The notes under the pieces are model-generated. The model searched no databases. It was not told the origin of the DNA and saw nothing but the letters and a program-made list of their open reading frames with translations. A program made the translations under genes and the position numbers. From an uncultured Spirochaetales bacterium (GTDB lineage Bacteria > Spirochaetota > Spirochaetia > Sphaerochaetales > Sphaerochaetaceae), in the NCBI GenBank assembly GCA_949292445.1, contig CASEZU010000120.1:1-5574 (forward strand): 5,574 nt of DNA, in the 5' to 3' direction. Below, piece after piece: positions 1 to 5,574 of the stretch. The stretch's first letter is position 1, and every line of letters begins with the position of its first letter.

Positions 1-1
1 C

Positions 2-415
2 ATCGGAGTATGCCCGAAAGATGCGATTGTAGAGGGAACAAGCAATTCAAATGAGATACTCAACTGCCGCATGATGGAGTATGCGAAGGCAGTCCTTCAG
101 GACAGGCCCTCCTTCCATATCGCGATTGCAATTGACATCTCGCCCAACTGTGACTGCCATGGAGAGAATGATGCCCCTATAGTGCCGAATATCGGCATCT
201 TCGCCTCATACGATCCGGTGGCACTTGATCAGGCATGTGCAGATGCCGTGAACAGGATGCCGGAGAATCCGGGGACAATGCTCTCCGAGTCCGCGCACGG
301 GCACAATGATCATTTCGATGACGTGCACCCTGACACAAACTGGAAGCAGGGACTCGAATATGCCGAATCAATCGGGCTCGGCACCAGAGAATACAATCTG
401 ATCACAGTCAGATAA
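2..415 (+). CDS. DUF362-family iron-sulfur protein, C-terminal part (5' truncated by window edge)
   Basis: The reading frame is open from the left edge and ends in TAA at 413-415, leaving 137 visible residues. The first residues, IGVCPKDAI, are the tail of a bacterial ferredoxin-type [4Fe-4S] motif (a Cys-Pro followed by a small/hydrophobic segment). The remainder matches the C-terminal signature of DUF362 proteins: DISPNCDC, then APIVPNIGIFAS, then DPVALDQACAD, ending in LEYAESIGLGTREYNLI. Full-length members are usually near 370 residues, so about the first 230 are missing. The family is common in anaerobes and is presumed to be a cytoplasmic Fe-S redox or maturation protein, but its substrate is not established, so I assign no reaction. 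An internal ATG at 71 lies inside the conserved domain and is not the real start. The gene converges on nagB and is followed after 15 nt by a hairpin with a T-rich tail. Family assignment is confident; function is unknown. Confidence 0.88.
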   Translation: MGVCPKDAIVEGTSNSNEILNCRMMEYAKAVLQDRPSFHIAIAIDISPNCDCHGENDAPIVPNIGIFASYDPVALDQACADAVNRMPENPGTMLSESAHGHNDHFDDVHPDTNWKQGLEYAESIGLGTREYNLITVR

Positions 416-430
416 AGCCATGATATTGGA

Positions 431-465
431 ATCGCCCGCGGAGAACCACGGGCGATCTCTTTTCC
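431..465 (+). terminator. Intrinsic-terminator-like hairpin between convergent genes
   Basis: Arms at 431-441 and 446-456 enclose an AGAA loop. Eight outer base pairs (ATCGCCCG with CGGGCGAT) are perfect, and two G-C pairs close the loop. The tail CTCTTTTCC follows on the plus strand, so this is best read as the terminator of the DUF362 gene. At 439/448 the plus-strand RNA has a C-A mismatch, whereas minus-strand RNA forms a U-G wobble and a continuous 11-bp stem. On the minus side no T run follows, so termination of the nagB transcript here is possible but less certain. Confidence 0.65.
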
Positions 466-476
466 TGCATGAAATC

Positions 477-1286
477 TCAGAGCGTATCAGGATCGAGATT
501 GGCCTGTTCAATGTCCTTAAAATAACGGTAGGTTGAGACCTTCAGCTCATCGCATGCCGGCTCGTCGCAGACAATTATCGCATGGCGATGCATCTGCAGC
601 GCTGAGCATGTCCAGGCCTGGGACACACCGTCTTCGACAGTGTGCTTGAGGGCTCTGGCCTTGTTATGGCCGTTGACGAGGATCATCACTTCCTTCGCAT
701 CCATTACAGTCTGGACTCCGACTGTGAGCGCTGTTGAAGGAACATCCGAGATATTCCCGCCGAAGAAGCGTGAGTTCATCACTTTCGTATCATATGTAAG
801 GGACTTCACTCTTGTCCTGGAGGAAAGCGAACTGAAAGGTTCGTTGAAAGCGATGTGACCATCAGCTCCGATGCCGCCGAGGAAAAGATCGATACCGCCA
901 TATGAGGCAATCTTCTCCTCATAGCACCGGCACTCCTCCTCAGGATTCACGGCATTGCCGTCGAGTATGTTCGTGTTAGCCGGATCGATATCGATATGAT
1001 CGAAGAAATTCGTATGCATGAACGTGTAGTAGCTCTGCTCATGATCGCGCGGCAGGCCGACATATTCATCCATGTTGAATGTCACGACATTCCTGAATGA
1101 GATGTATCCCGACTTGTTGAGCCTGATGAGCTCCTTATATGTCCCGAGCGGAGATGATCCTGTGGGAAGCCCAAGCACAAACGGCCTCTTCTCGCCTTTT
1201 CTCTCATGTTCCTTGATTCTGGCTGCTATATACCGTGCCGCCCACTGTGAAAGCCTCTCATAGTCCGGCTCAATTATTACTCTCAT
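477..1286 (-). CDS. nagB: Glucosamine-6-phosphate deaminase
   Basis: This enzyme converts glucosamine-6-phosphate to fructose-6-phosphate and ammonia in the cytoplasm, the last step of amino-sugar (GlcNAc/GlcN) catabolism. The 269-residue product matches the family length (E. coli 266) and is strikingly E. coli-like. It has the phosphate-binding loop [13 protein letters not shown] (38-50), [10 protein letters not shown] with Asp73 (equivalent to catalytic Asp72), and [11 protein letters not shown] containing Asp142, His144 and Glu149. The allosteric-site region [11 protein letters not shown] is kept, as is the Tyr of RYF near the C-terminus (E. coli Tyr254), so activation by GlcNAc-6-P is plausible. 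An open frame continues upstream to an ATG at 1331, but I chose the ATG at 1286 because AGGGAGGAGG lies 4 nt before it and homologues begin MR(L/V)I. The 15 extra residues would be arginine- and glycine-rich and unlike the family. No nagA or transporter is adjacent. It lies 120 bp downstream of the flavoprotein gene and may be co-transcribed. Confidence 0.97.
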   Translation of the reverse strand: MRVIIEPDYERLSQWAARYIAARIKEHERKGEKRPFVLGLPTGSSPLGTYKELIRLNKSGYISFRNVVTFNMDEYVGLPRDHEQSYYTFMHTNFFDHIDIDPANTNILDGNAVNPEEECRCYEEKIASYGGIDLFLGGIGADGHIAFNEPFSSLSSRTRVKSLTYDTKVMNSRFFGGNISDVPSTALTVGVQTVMDAKEVMILVNGHNKARALKHTVEDGVSQAWTCSALQMHRHAIIVCDEPACDELKVSTYRYFKDIEQANLDPDTL

Positions 1287-1406
1287 ATTTCCTCCTCCCT
1301 CGAGGATACCATTCCTTCGGCGCCTTCGCAAATGACTTGTTCACAGGCTCTGGCATCGTCAGCAAATCAATGCTACAAGCGGAATATCATTCCATTAACG
1401 GAGCTA
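1287..1406 (-). other. nagB upstream spacer with two similar short palindrome-like sequences
   Basis: This 120-bp gap separates the flavoprotein stop from nagB. It holds GGAATATCATTCC at 1381-1393, an exact 5-bp inverted repeat around a 3-nt centre. A degenerate look-alike, GGATACCATTCC, lies at 1304-1315, about 78 bp away. They share ATAYCATTCC and could be two binding sites for a local regulator, although short matches like these can arise by chance. A minus-strand TTGCGA and TATCCT pair separated by 17 bp (1307-1335) resembles a promoter, but it would start transcription inside the nagB ribosome binding site. I therefore see no convincing promoter here, and nagB may be read from upstream. 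No terminator is evident. Confidence 0.3.
1291..1300 (-). promoter_or_regulatory. Strong ribosome binding site fixing the nagB start
   Basis: The minus strand reads AGGGAGGAGG followed by AAAT and then the ATG at 1286. This near-perfect anti-16S match at good spacing decides for this start over the in-frame ATG at 1331, which would place the Shine-Dalgarno sequence inside the coding region. Confidence 0.85.
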
Positions 1407-1904
1407 TTATTTACGATTCCTCTCTTTCATCAGAGCACCTGATTCCTTCCCTGAAATATGAGCTATCTCCATATCGAGCATGCAGAACATAGGCCACTCC
1501 TTTTCCGCATATGCAGCCATGTGCTCTTCCGTATCCATCGGCGCATACTTCCTTCCCAGTGCCATGATGCACTCGCGCTTATACGCCTCATCCTCCACGA
1601 TAGACAGCCTGCCGAAGACAATGACGCTCCTGTATCTTGTGGTGTACTCAAAAGGAACGACATCATCCTGCCCTACCACACAAAATGATGCCCTGCCAGA
1701 GCGGCGTATGGCATCTATCTTATGTCCTGAAAGCGCCGAATGAAAGACAAGATGCCCGGCATGGACTGCATAGCTTATCGGGAGGGCATATGGGTATCCA
1801 TCATCGCCAGAAAGTGCCAGAACACCATGCGTCCCTTTTTCAAGGATCTCCCATGCTTCAGCTTCAGGAATCTCCTGCCCTTTTCTCCTCATCTCCCTGA
1901 ACAC
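1407..1904 (-). CDS. Pyridoxamine 5'-phosphate oxidase-fold flavoprotein, NimA-like
   Basis: The 165-residue product has the layout of the small split-barrel FMN-binding family often annotated as 5-nitroimidazole reductase (NimA-like) or pyridoxamine 5'-phosphate oxidase-related. It shows the N-terminal MFREMRRK, then GVLALSGDDGYPYALPISY (27-45), FHSALSGHKIDAI (54-66), SFCVVGQ (73-79), YRSVIVFGRL (91-100) and a C-terminal HISGKES (149-155). Such proteins are cytoplasmic, usually dimeric, and bind FMN or sometimes haem. The physiological substrate is generally unknown, and drug resistance cannot be inferred from sequence alone. It is not a true PdxH, being short and lacking that family's C-terminal region. 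The start is GTG at 1904, backed by AGGAGGAGG at 1908-1916. An ATG four codons in has its purine stretch directly abutting it and is a poorer choice. The start overlaps the end of mnmA by 16 bp, which suggests translational coupling. Confidence 0.9.
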   Translation of the reverse strand: MFREMRRKGQEIPEAEAWEILEKGTHGVLALSGDDGYPYALPISYAVHAGHLVFHSALSGHKIDAIRRSGRASFCVVGQDDVVPFEYTTRYRSVIVFGRLSIVEDEAYKRECIMALGRKYAPMDTEEHMAAYAEKEWPMFCMLDMEIAHISGKESGALMKERNRK

Positions 1905-2971
1905 TGTCCTCCTCCTGATATTATCCCGGAAGCGACCACGGTATCTCCGTCATAGACAACCGCGCTCTGCCCCGGAGCTGCCCCTTTCACATATTCTGAA
2001 AAGAACACATCGAAACCATCACCGCGTCTGACAACATGCGCCGCAGCGTCTTTTGCCATGCTCCGGATCTTCACGGAATAAAGTATTTCAGGATCAAAAT
2101 CCTCATAAGCTCCGAAAACAGCATCTGAAGCATGCAGCACCGAAGCATGGGTGCTTTTCTCCGTGCCGACGATGACACGGTTCCCGGCAGGATCTATGGA
2201 GATGACATAGAGCGGCTCTGAATATGCGATGCCGAGTCCCCTGCGCTGCCCTATCGTGTAATGCCAGAAACCATTGTGATGCCCAACGACACGGCCATCC
2301 TCCGTCACAATCTCTCCCGGCTTGTCCTCTGCTCCGATGAGTTCCGCATAATCTCCCCCATAGAAATCCTGGCTCTCCGTCTGCCCCTTCTCATGGAAAC
2401 CAAGTATTTCATCAATCTCCCGTATCTCACTCTTGAGATGCTCTCCGAGGGGAAAGAGGACAGATGAAAGCTGGGACTGGGACAGCCTGGAAAGGAAATA
2501 GCTCTGATCCTTCTGCAGATCCCTGGCCTTCAGGAGCGCATAACGTCCGTTATCCAGACGGCGGACCCGAGCATAATGACCGGTGGCGAAGAAATCGAAA
2601 TCCATCACCGAACGGGCATAATCCACCATGGCCCCGAACTTGACCTTCTGGTTGCACCAGATACAGGGATTCGGCGTACGTCCGTTCATATACTCAGACC
2701 TGAAATTGCCAAGCACATCACTCTCGAAAAGATCTGAGCAGTCAACCGTCAGATGGCGTATGCCTATCTTCTCCGATATCTCCCGGATCTTCTCCATATC
2801 CTTTGTCTTATCCGGACTGTAACAGCTGTTTGCTGACATCGGCTGAGGATACGGGGAGCCCGGCTTCCAGATGAGCATTGTTATGCCCATCACCTCGTAT
2901 CCTTCTTTTTTAAGGAGATAAGCAGCTACGGAGGAATCTATTCCTCCCGACATTCCTACAAGAACCTTCAC
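1889..2971 (-). CDS. mnmA: tRNA-specific 2-thiouridylase MnmA
   Basis: MnmA activates U34 of the Lys, Glu and Gln tRNAs with ATP and inserts sulfur to give the 2-thio group of the wobble base. At 360 residues the length is normal. The PP-loop GMSGGIDSS lies at 6-14, the catalytic-loop region RTPNPCIWCNQKVKFG at 98-113, FFATGHYAR at 127-135, and WHYTIGQRRGLGI at 236-248 begins the C-terminal barrel part. Cys106 corresponds to E. coli Cys102, and Cys103 replaces Asp99, giving a CxxC. The second sulfur-handling cysteine (E. coli Cys199, in SQDIC) is replaced: the sequence here is ESQDFYGGDY, with Tyr204 at that site. The other cysteines are 50, 78 and 357. I believe some anaerobe and spirochaete homologues share this SQDF form, but cannot verify it. 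The start is GTG at 2971, seven codons before the PP-loop, with no recognisable Shine-Dalgarno. It follows the acyl-CoA synthetase stop by 17 bp, so re-initiation or coupling is likely. Confidence 0.95.
   Translation of the reverse strand: MKVLVGMSGGIDSSVAAYLLKKEGYEVMGITMLIWKPGSPYPQPMSANSCYSPDKTKDMEKIREISEKIGIRHLTVDCSDLFESDVLGNFRSEYMNGRTPNPCIWCNQKVKFGAMVDYARSVMDFDFFATGHYARVRRLDNGRYALLKARDLQKDQSYFLSRLSQSQLSSVLFPLGEHLKSEIREIDEILGFHEKGQTESQDFYGGDYAELIGAEDKPGEIVTEDGRVVGHHNGFWHYTIGQRRGLGIAYSEPLYVISIDPAGNRVIVGTEKSTHASVLHASDAVFGAYEDFDPEILYSVKIRSMAKDAAAHVVRRGDGFDVFFSEYVKGAAPGQSAVVYDGDTVVASGIISGGGQCSGR
1908..1916 (-). promoter_or_regulatory. Ribosome binding site of the flavoprotein gene, inside mnmA
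   Basis: The minus strand reads AGGAGGAGG, then ACA, then the GTG start. The same bases encode the Ser-Gly-Gly-Gly-Gln stretch near the MnmA C-terminus, so the signal lies wholly within coding sequence. It supports the GTG start and coupling to mnmA translation. Confidence 0.8.
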
Positions 2972-2988
2972 GGTGCCATGATAGCATA

Positions 2989-4884
2989 TCAGGAGAACAA
3001 TGACTTTATCTCAGCGCTGTAAAGCCTGCTTATCTCCGAGCGCTTGACTTCCTGCTTTGCCGAAAGCTCCTGTCCGACCTGGAAGGATCTGTGCAGAAGC
3101 ACAAACCGGGAAATCTGCTCGAAAGCCTTGAAACCGCGTTCCCTGGAGACAAGCCTCATCACCTCGGAGCCGATCAAATGGCGCACTTCCTCCATTTCAG
3201 CAAGGTTCTCACGGCTTATGTACGGAACCTTGCTGTCCTTGAGATAGCGCTCTATGTTCTTCTCATCGGGAACGATCAGTGCTCCGAGGAATTTCTCATC
3301 CTGTCCGACAACAACAGCTGTCTCAATGTACTCGCTCTCCTGGAGTGCCGCCTCGATCGGCACAGGCTCTATGTTCTCACCACCTGAGAGGACGATTGTA
3401 TCCTTGACGCGGCCGACAATTGCAAAGTCCCCCCTGTACTCGAGCACAGCAAGATCACCTGTGTGGAGAAAGCCCTCGCTGTCTATCATGCGGGCAGTCC
3501 TCTCCGGATCTTTATAATATCCTTTCATGACCTGGGGCCCGCGTACAAGAAGCTCACCCTTCTCTCCCGGAGGCAGTATATGCCCGTCCTCCGTGCTGAT
3601 GACACGGAGCTCTGTTCCGGCGAACGGATGCATGAATCCTCTCACAGCATGCGGGTAGCTCTGAACTCCTATCACCGGAGCTGTCTCCGTCATGCCGTAT
3701 CCGTTGAGGAGCTTCACTCCTATTGCGGAGAAGAAATCATCGACATCCCTGCTCATTGATCCGCCGCCTGAGATCCCGGCGATGAACGAGGTGCCGAACT
3801 TCTCCTTTATCTGCCTGAACGCGAGCCTGTCACCGATCCTATACAGCAGACCGAAGAAAAGATAAGGAATGAATCCGGCGATCTTTCCCGGAATATCTGA
3901 TTTGGCCCTGAAGCGCGGTCTGAGTCCTAGAACCATATCCTCCGCCTTTCTGTAACGCTTTGCCGCAGAGACAAAGAATGAGAACATCCGGCGCTCGAAC
4001 GGCTTCTTTGACTTCATGGCCTGATTGACTCCGGCTTTCACCGTCTCCCATATCCTCGGAACTGAACACATAAGCTCAGGATTGATTCTCAGAAGATCTG
4101 TGAGCATGATCTTTCCTATCGGCTTGGAATATGCGAGAACACCTGTCTCATATACAGCCACATACTGGATTATCCTCTCGAATGAATGCCAGACAGGAAG
4201 CACTGAAAGCCATTTCCAGCCGGGCTTGAACTCGATGATCTTGTCTATTTCCCCCAGCTGGTAAAGCATGTTGCGATGTGAGAGCATGACGCCTTTCGGG
4301 AGCCCTGTTGTACCGGAGGTGAAAATGATGGTGGCAGTGTCATCCTCCTTTCCTGCTGCAATCTCGCGCTCAATGACCGCTCTGCCTTCGCTCTCATCCA
4401 GCAGTTTCTCCCCCATGGAAAGAACATCGCGGTAAGGAATAACCTCTATTCCGTTCTCCTCGCCGCCATCTCCGTCAAAGACAATGACAGTACGGAGTTC
4501 AGGGAGAGCGGAAGCAAGCCCTGTGATCTTCCGGCACTGCTCATCGTTTTCAGCAAAAGCAACACGGGCCTCCGTCACGGAAAGAATATGGCTGACCTCG
4601 TAGGGCATCGCATCCCGCCCTCTGGGAACATCTGCAGCGCCAAGTGAGAGTACAGCAAGATCCGCTGCAAGCCATTCAGGCCTGTTGTCGCTGATGATTC
4701 CGACATTGTCGCCGCGTCTCACACCGATTTTCCTCAGGGCAAGCGCAATGCTCCTGTATTCCCTCTGAAGTTCTGAAAAACTCCTGGAAACAAAAGCTCC
4801 CTTGGGGTTCTTTCCCATCTGGATCACCGCATCCGGACTCTTCTCCGCCCTGTCATCAAACAGCTGAACGAGCGTGCTGTACAT
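2989..4884 (-). CDS. Long-chain fatty-acid-CoA ligase (AMP-forming), FAA1/FadD15-like
   Basis: This ANL-superfamily enzyme activates a fatty acid through an acyl-adenylate to acyl-CoA, probably at the inner face of the membrane. The 631-residue length fits the FAA1/FadD15 group rather than E. coli FadD (about 560). Visible motifs are the P-loop TSGTTGLPKGVMLSH (189-203), PVWHSFERI (230-238), VPRIWE (275-280), GYGMTET (395-401), HTGDL with Asp477, and GRVKD with Arg492 in the hinge before SGGENIEP. A hydrophobic stretch at about 333-350 may help membrane contact, as in relatives. The A10 segment reads ELSAKQEVKRSEI: by alignment with ELTxTLKxKR, the usual catalytic Lys falls on Glu612, with Lys610 and Lys614 beside it. 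The start at 4884 has GAGGGGAGGG just upstream; an overlapping out-of-frame ATG lies at 4886-4888. It is probably the first gene of the unit with mnmA. A likely role is use of scavenged fatty acids for phospholipids; exact chain length is unknown. Confidence 0.93.
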   Translation of the reverse strand: MYSTLVQLFDDRAEKSPDAVIQMGKNPKGAFVSRSFSELQREYRSIALALRKIGVRRGDNVGIISDNRPEWLAADLAVLSLGAADVPRGRDAMPYEVSHILSVTEARVAFAENDEQCRKITGLASALPELRTVIVFDGDGGEENGIEVIPYRDVLSMGEKLLDESEGRAVIEREIAAGKEDDTATIIFTSGTTGLPKGVMLSHRNMLYQLGEIDKIIEFKPGWKWLSVLPVWHSFERIIQYVAVYETGVLAYSKPIGKIMLTDLLRINPELMCSVPRIWETVKAGVNQAMKSKKPFERRMFSFFVSAAKRYRKAEDMVLGLRPRFRAKSDIPGKIAGFIPYLFFGLLYRIGDRLAFRQIKEKFGTSFIAGISGGGSMSRDVDDFFSAIGVKLLNGYGMTETAPVIGVQSYPHAVRGFMHPFAGTELRVISTEDGHILPPGEKGELLVRGPQVMKGYYKDPERTARMIDSEGFLHTGDLAVLEYRGDFAIVGRVKDTIVLSGGENIEPVPIEAALQESEYIETAVVVGQDEKFLGALIVPDEKNIERYLKDSKVPYISRENLAEMEEVRHLIGSEVMRLVSRERGFKAFEQISRFVLLHRSFQVGQELSAKQEVKRSEISRLYSAEIKSLFS

Positions 4885-4888
4885 GCAT

Positions 4889-4898
4889 CCCTCCCCTC
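4889..4898 (-). promoter_or_regulatory. Ribosome binding site of the acyl-CoA synthetase gene
   Basis: The minus strand reads GAGGGGAGGG, then ATGC, then ATG at 4884. The spacing supports 4884 as the start. The ATG four bases upstream is out of frame and sits too close to the purine run. Confidence 0.7.
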
Positions 4899-4903
4899 TA
4901 TCT

Positions 4904-4934
4904 TTTCTGACAAAATATTAAAAACTGTCAGAAA
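4904..4934 (-). promoter_or_regulatory. Operator-like 9+9 bp perfect inverted repeat over the promoter
   Basis: Arms TTTCTGACA (4904-4912) and TGTCAGAAA (4926-4934) are exact reverse complements around a 13-bp AT-rich centre that contains the predicted -10. A second, shorter overlapping dyad, ACTGT-CAGAA-ACAGT, spans 4924-4938. A further TGACAAA at 4941-4947 repeats the one at 4908-4914 with a 33-bp period. No T run follows the stem on either strand, so it is not a standard terminator. An operator for an unidentified repressor is the best reading; the regulator family cannot be named from this. Confidence 0.5.
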
Positions 4935-4946
4935 CAGTAATGACAA
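4917..4946 (-). promoter_or_regulatory. Predicted sigma-70-type promoter for the acyl-CoA synthetase-mnmA unit
   Basis: On the minus strand TTGTCA (4941-4946, 5 of 6 to TTGACA) is followed after 18 bp by TTTAAT (4917-4922, 5 of 6 to TATAAT). This predicts a start of transcription near 4909-4911 and a leader of about 25 nt ending in the ribosome binding site. It is the only good hexamer pair in this gap. The -10 lies in the centre of an inverted repeat, which points to regulation by a DNA-binding protein. Confidence 0.55.
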
Positions 4947-5001
4947 AGAGTCCTCTGAGTCAATAGAGAGCGATGAAAATGACATAACATTCCATGGATC
5001 A

Positions 5002-5574
5002 TCACTTTTCTGCAAGCGGAAGCCTGATAGTGAAAACACTGCCAAGTCCTTCAACGCTCTCAGCCGATACTGTGCCGTGATGCAGTTTGATTATCTCCCG
5101 GACTATTGAAAGCCCGAGTCCGGCACCATCGGATGACGAGGTACGGGAAGGATCCACCTGATAGAAGCGGTCCCATATCCTGCCAAGATGGGACTGAGCT
5201 ATCCCGATACCGTCATCACGGACAGAAATGACAGCCTCTTTTCCTTTTTCAGCTGCTGAAATGAAAACATTTCCGCCTTCCCGGCCATATTTTACAGCAT
5301 TCGAGATAAGATTCATCACTGCCCTGGCAATCATATCCCTGTCGGCATCTATCATCACGTGAGATGGCGAGTCAACGTGAAGCGATATCTTCCTCTCAGC
5401 AGCTGGATCCTCCATTGCCCCGGCCACAATCTCACACAGCTCGGAAACATCGAAATGCTCCGGATGCGGCGTCAGCGTTCCTTTGTCGGAACGGGCAATA
5501 AGCAGGAGTTCGGACACAAGCCTGGACATCCTCCCGGCCTGACGGGCTATGACGGAAAGCGATTCCTCCATTTT
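5002..5574 (-). CDS. Sensor histidine kinase, C-terminal half (5' truncated by window edge)
   Basis: The frame is open to the right edge and ends in tandem stops, TGA-TGA (4999-5004), giving 190 visible residues. The first 30 or so, ending RMSRLVSELLLIARSDKG, are the second helix of a HisKA dimerisation domain; the phosphorylated His helix lies outside the window. A HATPase_c domain follows. Counting from the first visible Met, it has the N box NLISNAVKYG (87-96, Asn91 as the Mg-binding Asn), the G1 box DDGIGIA (119-125), the F box RIWDRFYQVDPSR (131-143) and the G2 box GAGLGLSIV (149-157). All ATP-binding boxes are intact, so the kinase core looks functional. The arrangement is that of an EnvZ/PhoR-like orthodox kinase. 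Sensor and membrane segments, and probably a response regulator gene, should lie beyond the right edge. The stimulus cannot be inferred. It precedes the acyl-CoA synthetase by 117 bp, in the same direction, with a separate promoter between them. Confidence 0.95.
   Translation of the reverse strand, partial: KMEESLSVIARQAGRMSRLVSELLLIARSDKGTLTPHPEHFDVSELCEIVAGAMEDPAAERKISLHVDSPSHVMIDADRDMIARAVMNLISNAVKYGREGGNVFISAAEKGKEAVISVRDDGIGIAQSHLGRIWDRFYQVDPSRTSSSDGAGLGLSIVREIIKLHHGTVSAESVEGLGSVFTIRLPLAEK

Noticed and set aside
1287..1331. N-terminal extension of NagB to the upstream ATG
   Set aside because: The added residues (Arg-rich, then Gly-Gly-Gly) do not match the family, and the strong ribosome binding site would lie inside the coding region.
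1307..1335. TTGCGA-N17-TATCCT as a nagB promoter
   Set aside because: The -10 match is weak, and the predicted start would fall in or after the Shine-Dalgarno sequence, leaving no usable leader.
1270..1356. A 28-codon minus-strand frame beginning MPEPVNKSF that overlaps the nagB start
   Set aside because: It has no ribosome binding site, no recognisable family, and runs through the nagB ribosome binding site out of frame. Chance is the simpler explanation.
1235..1955. Several overlapping plus-strand open frames opposite nagB, the flavoprotein gene and mnmA
   Set aside because: They lie antisense to well-supported genes, have no recognisable domains and lack ribosome binding sites.
2989..4884. 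The acyl-CoA synthetase as part of a biosynthetic (NRPS/polyketide-like) cluster
   Set aside because: It is a stand-alone, full-length FAA1/FadD15-type enzyme with no carrier, condensation or thioesterase partner. Its neighbours are housekeeping genes.
4904..4934. Terminator for the histidine kinase transcript
   Set aside because: The loop is long and AT-rich, the stem is GC-poor, and no T run follows on the minus strand. An operator fits better.
4956..4991. An 11-codon minus-strand frame (MECYVIFIALY) between the kinase and synthetase genes, as a leader peptide
   Set aside because: It has no ribosome binding site and no attenuator-like alternative hairpins. It also ends before the predicted promoter, so it would not lie in the synthetase leader.

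Overview
The window carries ordinary bacterial housekeeping and metabolic genes at roughly 50% GC. Most of them lie on the minus strand in a compact head-to-tail block. The composition, the FAA1/FadD15-like acyl-CoA synthetase, the CxxC-type MnmA and the DUF362 iron-sulfur protein fit an anaerobic bacterium. By memory of family resemblance I lean towards a spirochaete (Sphaerochaeta/Treponema-like), with an anaerobic Bacillota member as the alternative. This is an inference, not something the sequence proves.

Layout from left to right: (1) the C-terminal part of a plus-strand DUF362/ferredoxin-type protein (2-415), cut by the window edge; (2) a hairpin (431-456) in the short convergent gap; (3) nagB, glucosamine-6-phosphate deaminase, minus strand (477-1286); (4) a 120-bp spacer with two look-alike short sequences; (5) a NimA-like pyridoxamine-phosphate-oxidase-fold flavoprotein, minus strand (1407-1904); (6) mnmA, tRNA 2-thiouridylase, minus strand (1889-2971), whose end overlaps the start of gene 5; (7) a long-chain acyl-CoA synthetase, minus strand (2989-4884), 17 bp upstream of mnmA; (8) a 117-bp spacer with a plausible sigma-70-type promoter embedded in a 9+9 bp perfect inverted repeat; (9) the C-terminal half of a sensor histidine kinase, minus strand (5002-5574), cut by the right edge.

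Transcription probably runs right to left: acyl-CoA synthetase, mnmA, flavoprotein, and possibly nagB, from the promoter near 4917-4946. The histidine kinase is probably the last gene of a separate two-component unit that continues past the window. Gene functions in the block are mixed (lipid activation, tRNA modification, flavin redox, amino-sugar catabolism), so it looks like a housekeeping transcription unit rather than a dedicated pathway.

I found no mobile element, CRISPR array, RNA gene or clear new system. The points most worth checking are the operator-like repeat over the acyl-CoA synthetase promoter, the missing second catalytic cysteine in MnmA, and the glutamate at the expected catalytic lysine position of the synthetase.
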